Shown: positions 34,348-43,529 of the stretch, one piece after another
Numbering within the stretch: the stretch's first letter is position 1
Layout: each line of letters opens with the position of its first letter
Source of the DNA: Benincasa hispida
Lineage: Eukaryota > Streptophyta > Magnoliopsida > Cucurbitales > Cucurbitaceae
Length of the DNA stretch: 64,000 bases
Direction of reading: 5' to 3'
NCBI RefSeq assembly: GCF_009727055.1
Contig: NC_052354.1
Span: 52,190,860 to 52,254,859 of the forward strand
Made by a program: the position numbers and the translations under genes
Notes under the pieces: generated by a model
Told to the model about the DNA's origin: nothing
The model's database searches: none
What the model saw: only the letters and a program-made list of their open reading frames with translations

Positions 34348-35209
34348 GATTGCTCCCTTAAGGGCTAATTCTAGGTCTTGAACATAGTGGCCACAAATTT
34401 TCTTTGGAAGAGAGAAGTTATTATCTTTTTTTCTCTAATAACTAATTGAGTGGGAAGTTATTGGTGGTTTCATGGTAACCGTGAGATAAAAGAAAAAATG
34501 TTTTCCTAAATTTAGTAGTTGAATTGAGATTTTTGAATCCTGGAAATTACTCACGAAAAGGTTGTGAAGTGGATTAGATTCACTAAACGATAGCTGAAGA
34601 GAGACCAAACGTGGAGTGACACTACACGATAATTCACTCAGCTGGCCTTTAGCTAAACAATCTCGGAGCTTTTGCTAAACGATCGCATAACATTTGTTAA
34701 ACGATTGGGCATCGTCTATACGATAGACCTTTGTCATCTCCCACTTGCTCAATCGTTTACACGATTGTTATTCCTCCAGTCTCTTCCTCAAATCAAGTCC
34801 ATACAGAACCCACACTTCTGGATTTTCACACCAAGAATACCAAGGTAGCCATTGTGGTGGTGTCGTACTCAACTTGACTAAGTCGAGGTTTGTGGAGGTC
34901 ATTCGTTGTGTTCACGGTATTCGTGTGGTGATCCTGTGATCGTGCTGTGTTGCGGTTATAAGTTTTGAGTGTTCGGGATTGTTGTCTTGTTGATTGCACG
35001 AGCGTTTGTGATCGAGAGATTTTAAAGATGAGTTTTCAAAGGTATGTATAATTCTATCCCTTGATCTTATGTAAAACATGTTGTAATTTTATATGTTACA
35101 TGATCAGTTAGTTTCTGTTTCTTAATTGTAATTGTTTATGTTCAAATACAAATGAATTTGGAACGATCATTCCACTACTCATGGAAATCCTCATGTCTGA
35201 TTTCCTTCA

Positions 35210-36190
35210 CCCACTATGTCGAGGTTCCCTCAATACTTGAGGTGGATTTGACCTATTAGATGAACCTACTTCAACAGCTCTTGTTGAGGTAATAGGCTCT
35301 TCAACAACTCTTGTTGAAGATTTAGTAGTTTCTTAGGAAAGCTCATTCAACACGTTTTTTCTTCTAGGTCTGTGCTCTCGTATATGATTCTCCTCAAGAA
35401 AAGTAGCATTTGTCGATACAAAAACTTTGTTTTCTTTAGGATCATAGAAATAACCACCTCTCGTCCCTTGGGTAGCCTATAAATAGGCATAACCTTGAAC
35501 ATGGTTCCAATTTCTTAGGATTAGCCTCAAACACATGTGCTGGGCAACCCCAGATTCTGAAATGACGTAAACTAGTTTTACGATCATTCCATAACTCCAA
35601 AGGTGTTCTGGCAACACTCTTGGAGGCAACGCAGTTCAGGATATAAGTTGCAATCTCCATTATATAACCCCAAAATGAATCAGGTAAGGAAGTTTAACTC
35701 ATCATAGATCGAACCATGTCTAACAGGATTTGATTTCTCCTCTCTAATACACCATTCTGCTGAGATGTACCAGGTGCTGAGAGTTGGGAAACTATTCCAT
35801 GTTCTATCATATAGTTCTGAAAATCAGAATCCAAAAACTCTCCACCTCGATTAGATTGAAGTGTTTTAATCGTTCTATTTAATGCATTTTCAACTTCAGC
35901 CTTGAATTCTTTGAACTTTTCAAAATACTTAGACTTCTGTTGCATTAAATAAACGTACCCATATCTAGAATAATCATCAGAGAAAGTGATGAAATATTCA
36001 TAACCTCCACTGGCTCTTACATTCATCGGATCACAAAGTTCTGAATGCATTAGCTCTAGAGGCTCTTTGGCCCTATAACCTTTTCCAGTAAAATGCCTTT
36101 TAGTCATTTTGCCTTCAAGACATGACTCACACATAAGTAAAGAGTTTTCTTCTAACTCGCTTAGAAGTCCATTCTTCACCTACCTCTCAA
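35210..36190 (-). pseudogene. Outer copia, integrase
   Basis: Minus-strand frames 35694-36179 and 35442-35660 give the integrase core and C-terminus. Two catalytic aspartates are changed: HSELCDPM (D to E) and LQSNRGGEF (D to N). The glutamate (NGVLERRN) is kept. The C-terminal piece reads RLCLFIGYPRDER. The frame reaches 35210 with the linker text EPRHSG, and the same linker continues as GRVANPP at 3331. The two sites are joined when the 31.9-kb composite is ignored. The outer element is the oldest layer of the nest. Confidence 0.87.
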
Positions 36191-36820
36191 TCTTATTGAG
36201 ATTAATGTGTCCTAATCTTAGGTGCCAAAGTTGGGCATTTTCCTTAGGAGAATTTTAAATCGTTTGAGTTACGATAGTTTTAAACATCTCTATGTTATGG
36301 AGGGCATTTGTTCCTAATGGCCTTAGCATATACAAATTACTTTCCAGTTGTGCAGAACATACATCAACACCATTCTTAGTAATAAACACTTTATTAAAAG
36401 AAAAATGTAGTTGATATTTACATCCTAGCAAACACTTTACGGAAACTAAGTTCCTCTTTAAATCGGGAACTACAAATACATCATTCAGAATGAGAAATTT
36501 GTTATGTAACGTTAACCGTAGACCTCCCACTGCCACAGCTGAAACGACGTGTCCGGTTCTAACTCACGTCATCATCTCACCAGCACCAAGTTGTCGTAAG
36601 GAACTAATTCCCTAAAATGAAGAACAAGCATGGTTAGTGGCCCTAGAGTCAATAATCCAGGCAAAATCATCATTCTCCACTAAACAAGTCTCCAAAACTA
36701 ATAAATCACATTTACCTTGTTTGGACTTCTCTTTTCTGCCAAATATTTGGGGCAGTTTTGCTTCCAATGCCCGTCTTGGTTGCAATGGAAACACTTTGCC
36801 TTGTCAACCCTCACTGGTTG
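36191..36820 (-). pseudogene. Outer copia, protease and GAGpre-integrase
   Basis: 36255-36536 reads NDVFVVPDLKRNLVSVKCL, NKVFITKNGVDV and SNLYMLRPLGTNALHNIEM, the GAGpre-integrase segment. 36612-36794 has the protease box WIIDSRATNHA, where D-S-G is D-S-R. Between them at about 36600 a stop breaks the frame. It matches the region split by the collapsed Athila-like element in unit 2. Confidence 0.83.
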
Positions 36821-37613
36821 CCTAACCCTTGGAGCAGCAGATTGTGGGGTTAACAGGCGCCTTCTCCTTGCCACCCTTCTTCTTTTTCCACTTTTTAGTG
36901 TCAAAGGAAAACGATACAGACTTAGTTCTAGAGGTCGAACCTTTGTGGAACTTTTTAGATAATGAAGCAACATTTGTTTCACGCTTCTTTTCCTTGCTTT
37001 TCAGCAAAGATTTGAAAGTCTACAACTTATTGATTAGAGTTGTAAGGTTGTAGTCAACCCTGTTCAGAACAGTATTGCTAACGAAATGAAGGAAGCTTTC
37101 TAACAAGGATTCTAGAATAATGCTAATCTGACTGGCCTCATCGATGCTCGACCTATTCATTTCCGCCACATTGAAGTGGACCACCATATTGAGAACATGT
37201 TCCCGAATAGATAACCCCTCTTTCATCCGTGAATTGAAGATGTACTTAAGAGCGTCGTGCTTAAGCTGTGTGGATAATTGTCCGAACATCCCTTGCAGGG
37301 GCTCCATGATCTCACATGCAATGACCATGGGCTCATGCTTCTTAGCCAAAACTTCGTTAAGGCTGGCCAAGATGTACGCTCGGGCCTTCTCGTTCGACCG
37401 TGTCCATCGTTCATATGTGTCTCAAATGGTTCGAGCAGCAGTAGGAGGTGGAATAAGAGGACACTTCTCCATAAGGACAAACCTAAGATCATCGATGATC
37501 AATATCGTGTTAATGGTGTTTTTCGAACTAGCGTAATTTTTGTCAATCAGTTTATTGGTGGCAAGTAAACTTAATGTCGCGGTAGCATATTTAAATTGCT
37601 GAAAGATGAACAA
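36698..37613 (-). pseudogene. Outer copia, gag
   Basis: 37422-37613 and 37020-37370 carry Gag (KYATATLSLLATNKLIDKN, IIDDLRFVLMEKCPL, ILASLNEVLAKKHEPM, LKYIFNSRMKEGLSIREHV). 36698-36982 adds a lysine-rich stretch and an intact CCHC zinc knuckle, CFHCNQDGHWKQNC. Frame changes occur at about 37420 and 37015. The zinc knuckle is the main difference from the plus-strand units, where it cannot be found. Confidence 0.83.
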
Positions 37614-38830
37614 ACTTAATTAAGTCTACTTGCATTAAACCACTTTTAGAAAACCAATCAAGTTTTAGCAAAATAGTCTAGTGTACCCTAAGTGACATCT
37701 ATTTTATAATGATGTTTCAGTTAGGCAGGACAAAAGTCATTGTAGGGTGATCAAGTGCCCTTTCACTAAAATGAGACATTCTTAACCATTAAACAAAAAC
37801 AACTCCTTGTAACTGAATCTAATAGTCACCATTGTTCGGCTCATAATTTGTTAACATCCTTAACAATTCTGCGTAAGTGTAACTCCTCATTTTAGGTCCT
37901 AGAGTCCTGGCCTAATGAGCCAACTATAGGGGATAGCCGATTAGGACAAGAGACTAAAGCAACCCTATCCATTTCTGAAACTCAAATAAATAGTTGTGCA
38001 AAACTGTCATCCATTTGGGGGACACCCACATGCCAAGAGGTGATGCACAAAAACTTTATCCAACCTAATGAGAGAGATCGAAGGATATGTTGTCACACGT
38101 CCCGCTCCCACTTACTATGAACATTCTCTCCATTCATCTTAGTATTGACTTACCCAAATTCCACTCGTAGGAGGACACTCCCATGGTGCCTTGAGGCTGA
38201 GGATAGATCTCATAGTGTGAACTTTTAGGGAGAAACATTTAGAGGTTAAAGTGAAGTATCATATACCCTATTTATCTCCCATTGAATGTTCTACCTAGAA
38301 TTTATTAACTTAGAAAATTCGGTTACTGATTTTAACTAAGTGATTTGTTTAATTTGCTAAAAAACAATACTTGCTTTTGATGATTAAACAACTTTGATTC
38401 AAGTATTATTAACTCTTTAACAGACTTTCATCAAATTTGCATGCATGTAACAAATCTATCTAATTCATATTTCCAGGTAGGTTCCCAGGTAGGGGTGTGA
38501 CGTTTCCATCGACTTAGGTACCCCAGCCTAGCCAGAACCAACCTTAGCCAAAAGCATTATAGATACATTTGTTACATATTTAATCTTTTATTAGAATCAA
38601 TTTAATCCTATTAAACCGATTTTAATGATTAAACTTAGATTTCTAATCTTATTAGAAATGTGATCTTAGGTATATCTCAATCAAATTTTAATACACTTTT
38701 AAAAATTGATTAAAGCCTAAGGTTTGCATGTAACACTTTATTATTGATTTTAATTCTAATTTCATTGATTATAACTTTTATAAGAAATGAAACAATTTTC
38801 AATGCATCATCAAATCTTCCAAGGAGGTTT
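37614..38830 (-). other. Outer copia, leader remnant
   Basis: Non-coding. Antisense to it are the blocks that mark the copia leader in units 1 and 2, for example GGTAGGTTCCCAGGTAGGGG (from 38475), matching the reverse of 9206-9236, and the GATTTTAATTCTAATTTC tract matching 8935-8955. Homology fades near 38830. No primer site or 5' LTR is present, so the element's front end is lost. Confidence 0.65.
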
Positions 38831-40030
38831 TAGAGTTGGCCATTATGAATGCTTTCTTTTGGTGGTAAAGATATAGAAGACATCAGAAGCCACAATTTCT
38901 CTTTTCTTGTTTCAAATTGGAAGCATCTTTTACATATTCTTTGAAAGAGTTTTTTTTTTCTTTTTTAATATGCATAGATATTTCATACATATCGTATCTT
39001 AAAAAAAAAAAAAAAAAAGAAAAAAGAAAAAAGAAAAAAGAAAAAAGAATGGTATATACTAGTAGTATTGAAAATTTAATTTTCCAACCTAGTTTGGGGT
39101 TCTCAACTTTCATGGACCGTTTGGTTCTAGATTTTAAAGATGCCCAGAAATTAAGAGATAACAAATTAACTTTGTATTTAATTTATAAAACTAATTATGG
39201 ACGCCTTTATAAAATTTTGATAGATTAATTGATAACCAATAAATTCAATTCAAAATTTTGAACAAAATTAATTATTTAACTACCAAATAATAATATTAAT
39301 AAAGTATTTGTAAAATGAGTAACTTATAATTAAAGCTACTTAATGTATTAGTTTGATGAATTTATATAATTATAATGTATTAATTTATAAAACAATCAAA
39401 ATTGGTTTGAAAAAATAAATATAATATCTTGTGATAAAAAAAATGAATTATAATTTATTAACGAATTAATAGTATTAATGCATCGTTTTTTTTGTGTATT
39501 ATATAATTAATTAATATGGAATAGTTAAATTTAAATATTATAATTTAAAAATTGAATATAATTTTCTAAATTATAAATTTAATATTCATATTTCAAATAA
39601 TTTTAATAATATAAGAGTGAACATCAAGAAAATCCACAATTTTGGATCAATGAATAACTATTCCCATGCCTAAAGCTTCAAAATTTGTACCAAACAAGGG
39701 GATGTATCCTTTACCCATTTTCACCCTTATTCCCATCCCATTTTCCTCAATCCAAACAGCCACTCAAGAGGAATAAAAAGACTAGTAATATTGTCACAAA
39801 AGCAATGAGAATAAAAAATTATTACGAAGTTAGCATTTTTTGTATAAAGAAAGTAAAATCGTGTCAGTTAGAGAATAATATCTTTTAAACATAGAGATTA
39901 CATAAAAACTTTAATCAAATTTCATTGATTGAAAAGTGAAAGTTAATTTAGTTTATAAGGTAAAACTGCAGATCATACCAATGGTAATAAGATCTTTAAA
40001 TCTATTCCTTTAGCACTCTGATTATAATTT
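38831..40030. other. AT-rich intergenic DNA
   Basis: No gene or recognised element. It holds a long A tract with a (GAAAAAA)-type repeat at 39001-39048 and many short AT-rich palindromes. The frames 38883-39164 and 38917-39228 are produced by this tract. Confidence 0.6.
39001..39048. repeat. Poly-A and (GAAAAAA)n microsatellite
   Basis: About 18 A followed by five units of GAAAAAA. Confidence 0.9.
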
Positions 40031-40587
40031 ATTATTATTGTAAAGTCTGTAACAGAACTAGTGTGAAAACAACATCTACACCCACAACTCACTTTACATG
40101 TAACATTCTACTCTATATAAAGGATGATAATCAGTGAGAAATGTAAGAGACTGAGTTAGAGACTTATCTATGTAACTCCTCTAAGAAATTAAAAGAAATC
40201 TTCTTTTCCCATGGATGTAGGTAGCTTGCCGAACTACGTACATCTGCTTGCCATTTTCTTTTATCTCCATCTTCTTCTACTTCTCTGTTCATATATACAT
40301 CATTTTCTCAAAATAAATTTCACAACCGCACGTACTACGGATCAGAGAAATTTCAGGAACAAACCAAGAAGAAGCTGAGAGGAATCGAGAGTGAGAAGAC
40401 AAGTTCTTCAGAAAACCTTTTTTGTTCTTTGCATGCCCCCACTGACCAAGGAAAAGTTGAGGAAGCTTCCTTCTGAGTACTTCCTTAAACTACGTGGCTC
40501 ATTTCAGACCACACTTCCTATGTGAAGATTGCAACTTCAGATCCAAACTCTATCGTGGGCCTCATTTGGACTCTCCAAAGCCCAACA
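40031..40587 (+). mobile_element. Copia LTR, Tnt1/Tork type, 5' edge unclear
   Basis: Ends CCCAACA at 40587, three bases before a primer site. A TATA box (CTCTATATAAAG, 40111-40122) and the GATGTAGGTAGCTTGCCGAA block (from 40216) are typical of this LTR type. The end CCCAACA predicts a start TGTTGGG, which is not found, so the front is missing or changed. Confidence 0.7.
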
Positions 40588-40590
40588 GAT

Positions 40591-40603
40591 TGGTATCAGA
40601 GCC
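40591..40603 (+). promoter_or_regulatory. Primer-binding site, tRNA-iMet
   Basis: TGGTATCAGAGCC, identical to the site at 7535. Confidence 0.9.
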
Positions 40604-40671
40604 GGCAAAAAGAAGGCAATAACTTCAAGAAACTTCAAAGAAAGCAAATCTTCAAGAATTAATATCAGTCA

Positions 40672-41409
40672 ATGGCATTCACAAGGTATGAAGTTGAAAA
40701 ATTTGATGGCAAAAGAGATTTCAATTTGTGGAAAACAAAGGTAAAAGCAATTCTTCGACAGTAGAAAGCACATAAAGCAATTCAAGATCCTTCAAAGTTA
40801 CCAAAAGAACTTATAGAAGATGAATTAGAAACCATCGAGCTAACAGCCTATGACACTATTGTCCTTAATCGAAGTGACAATGTTCTAAGACAAGTGGTGA
40901 ATCAAGATACTGCATATAACTTGTGGAATAAGCTGAATGAGTTATATGCAAAAGTAGACCTTCCTAACAAGACGTTCTTGAGGGAAAGGTTTTTTCACAT
41001 TCAAGATGAATCCTTCAAAAACATTAAATGAAAATCTTGATGACTTTAGAAAGATATCCACTGAATTTAAAAATCATGGTGAACTAATCGGTGCTGATAA
41101 GAAGCTTTTGTTTTGTTAAATTCTCTTCTAGAGACATATAAATATGTAAAAAATGCATTATAATATGGTAGAGAATCCATATCAGTAGATGCTATCATTT
41201 CTGCTCTTAAAACCAGAGAAATAGAACTACAAAATGGTAAACAAGAATCACAGAATGCGGAAGGTCTCTTTGTCAAAGGCAAAAACAAGCAGTGGAAGAA
41301 TAAAGAAAAACAACAGCTATCAGAAGAAAATAAGGACAAATCCAAGATTAGATGCAAATACTGTAAAAAGAAAGGGCATCTAATCAAAGATTGTCGAACC
41401 CTCAAGTGA
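40672..41409 (+). pseudogene. Tnt1-type copia gag
   Basis: Opens at ATG 40672 with MAFTRYEVEKFDGKRDFNLW, the usual Gag start of this group. A TAG replaces a glutamine-like position at codon 31 (after AILRQ). A frameshift follows near 41010, where FFHIQDESF passes into NPSKTLNENLDDFRKI. Further stops lie around 41118-41240. The zinc knuckle is complete (CKYCKKKGHLIKDC, 41352-41393) and is followed by a stop at 41407. A homologous Gag lies on the minus strand at 62805-63600. Confidence 0.83.
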
Positions 41410-41445
41410 AAAAATGAACAGAAGAACCAAAAGTAAAAAAATCAG

Positions 41446-41800
41446 ATGTCAGAAACCCTTGCTCCTGAAGCATCAGTTGGAGAAGACTCACTGTTTTACT
41501 CTGATGCTCTTTCAACCTCCAGCAAAGCTGCTGTCCTTGAGAATCCAGCTAAAGATCGTGATTGGGTGTTGGATTCAGGCTACTCTTTCCGTATGACACC
41601 CAATATGGAGTGGTTTAATACCTATAAGACAGTAGATGGAGGACCAGTCTATATGAGCAACAAAAATGTCTGTCCTATCATTGACATTAGATCTGTCTCC
41701 CTTAAACTTAAAGATGAATCAGTAAAGTTGCTAAGAAATGTCAGACATGTACCTAAACTAAAGAGGAATTTAATCTCTTTAGGAATGCTTGACTCATAGA
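41446..41800 (+). pseudogene. Tnt1-type copia protease
   Basis: The open frame reads DWVLDSGYSFRMTPNMEWF, with D-S-G kept, then HVPKLKRNLISLGMLDS and a stop at 41797-41799. About 100 bases later the GAGpre-integrase segment continues in other frames (NGVYVVQNVQNVMNALIVSH, 41878-41937). Confidence 0.83.
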
Positions 41801-41937
41801 GTGTGAATACAGAGATAGAGAAGGTCATTGTGAGGTTTGGAAAGATTCCAAACTGGTCTTAAAAGGAGAAAAAGTGAATGGTGTGTATGTTGTCCAAAAT
41901 GTGCAGAATGTGATGAATGCCCTGATAGTTTCTCATA

Positions 41938-42061
41938 AATCAATTTCAAAAGGAGACTTATGATACAAAAGATTAGCCCATGTTAGTGTCAAGGGTTTAA
42001 ATCAATTTCACAAGGAGACTTATGATACAAAAGATTAGCCCATGTTAGTGTCAAGGGTTTA
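41938..42061 (+). repeat. 62-bp tandem duplication in copia pol
   Basis: 41938-41999 (from AATCAATTTCAAAAGGAGAC) is repeated at 42000-42061 with a single A/C difference. It interrupts the zinc-binding head of integrase; both copies carry the text RLAHVSVKGL. 62 is not a multiple of three, so the duplication also shifts the frame. Confidence 0.92.
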
Positions 42062-43140
42062 CAAGTACTTGCTAAGCAAGGAATTCTTCCAAAGGGAGCT
42101 GATGAAGATATGGCTTTCTGTGAACATTGTATAGTTAGAAAGGCCAATAGACAGAGCTTCACCAAAGCTCAACACAAAACAAAAGGTATTTTAGACTATA
42201 TACACTCAGACCTATGGGGTCCCTCTCCATCACCATCACTTAGTGGATCCAGGTACTTCCTAACCTTTATTGATGACTACTCTAGGAAAAGTCGGATCTT
42301 CTTTCTTAAAACTAAAGATTCTGTTTTTGAGAAATTTACAGAGTGGAAAATGATGATTGAAAAACAAAATAGACAAATTAAATGTTTGAGGACTGACAAT
42401 GGTCTTGAGTTTTGTGGAGAAAATTTTAACCAATTCTGTGGGAGAATGGGATTGTGAGACACAGAACAGTGAGGTATACACCTCAACAAAATGGGGTTTT
42501 AGAAAGGCTGAAGAGAACAATTCTTGAAAGAGTAAGAAGTCTATTGTCAGATGCTATTCTACCTGAGAAATTTTGACCTGAAGCAACCTCCTATACTGTC
42601 TATACACTATATAGATGCCCACATATCTCTCTAGAATTTCTCACCTCCGAAGAAAAATGGTCCAAGCATCCACCTAACCTGTTGGGTATGTTCATTAGAA
42701 TAAGGGGAAGTTAACAGCAAGAGCAGTGAAGTGCATGTTTGTAGGTTTTACAAAAGGTGTAAGGGGTTTTAGACTCTGGCACCCAACTGAAAAAGAGATG
42801 TGTGAACAGTAGGGATGTCATTTTTCATGAGGAAGAAATGTTTATGCAACATATCACTACTGAATCACCTCAAGAACCTATAGATAAAATTGAGGTGGAG
42901 CAGATCCTCAAAGCAAACCCTGAACCATTCACCTCATGATTGGAGAATAATGGCGATGGATCTCCTGATCAAGAAGAAGGGTTGATTGAAGGAACTGAAA
43001 CTGAACAACAAGATTTAAGAGATTACTCTTTGGTTAGAGATAGATAAAGGAGGGTCATTGTGCCACCAACCAGATATGAGGCAGACTACATTAACCTTGC
43101 CCCAAATATCTCTAATAGTGTGAATGAATCAAAACCATCA
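42062..43140 (+). pseudogene. Tnt1-type copia integrase
   Basis: 42110-42457 reads CEHCIVRKANRQSF, YIHSDLWGPS, FLTFIDDYSRKSRI and LRTDNGLEFC; after a frame change the end VRYTPQQNGVLERLKR follows. All three catalytic residues (D, D, E) are still present, but the frame is broken at about 42455 and again after 42570 (a TGA for tryptophan at LPEKF). From 42640 to 43140 only scattered traces of the C-terminal part are seen. Confidence 0.8.
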
Positions 43141-43440
43141 TATTTTGAAGAGGCTGTGAGCAGCTCTAATGCTAGAAGATGAGTTGAAGCTATGAATGAG
43201 GAGATAAGAGTCACTAAAGCCAAATAAAACTTGGACTCTAGAACCACTTCCAAAAGGATGCAAACCTATTGCATCCAAATGGATTTACAAATTCAAAAAG
43301 GGCATACCTAAGGTTCAAGAGCCAAGATTTAAGGCTAAATTAGTAGTGGGATTCATACAAAGGCAAGGTATTGACAATAATGAAATATTTTCTCCAGTAG
43401 TCAAGCATACCTCAATCAGAATGTTACTCTCACTTGTGGC
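43141..43440 (+). pseudogene. Tnt1-type copia reverse transcriptase start
   Basis: Frames read EAMNEEIRVTKAK, then TWTLEPLPKGCKPIASKWIY, FKAKLVVGFIQRQGID and NEIFSPVVKHTSIRMLLSLVA. These are the N-terminal RT motifs. They stop at 43440, before the catalytic box, where the sequence passes within about 90 bases into antisense H+-ATPase. RNase H and the 3' LTR are absent. Confidence 0.82.
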
Positions 43441-43529
43441 ATAACTGAATCAGTATTCTTTGAAAATACCTGTGTGCATTGCCTATGATCAAAAACTTTT
43501 TCGAACGAGCAACAAAAGTTTATCTCGAA
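43441..43529. other. Junction of copia fragment and H+-ATPase
   Basis: Short stretch that fits neither the RT nor the ATPase well. On the minus strand DKLLLLVRKSF is faintly like the ATPase text after the phosphorylation loop, so the true break could lie anywhere from 43440 to 43530. No duplication was found. Confidence 0.4.

Larger units (their letters stand above)
3332..35209 (+). mobile_element. Composite copia insertion, three LTRs
   Basis: A plus-strand copia composite made of LTR (3332-7532), internal unit 1 (7533-12848), LTR (12849-14977), internal unit 2 (14978-31105) and LTR (31106-35209). It is flanked by CCCAC at 3327-3331 and 35210-35214, and the two flanks are halves of one antisense copia pol. 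It therefore appears to have entered as one insertion, or to have become a tandem array afterwards by unequal exchange between LTRs. Unit 1 has lost the end of RT and RNase H. Unit 2 keeps a PPT but carries two Athila-like insertions. Two solo LTRs sit inside the outer LTRs. Unequal recombination as the origin of the array is inference. Confidence 0.8.
31106..35209 (+). mobile_element. Copia LTR 3 (family A), with solo gypsy LTR inside
   Basis: The LTR proper is 31106-31744 plus 34348-35209, ending TTTCCTTCA. It is shortened: near 34416 the text jumps from CTTTGGAAGAGAG to TTATTATCTTTTTTTC, missing about 600 bases present in LTR 2 (about 13593-14185). The gypsy solo LTR sits at 31745-34347. 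It is followed by the duplicated CCCAC and the antisense pol of the outer element. Confidence 0.85.
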
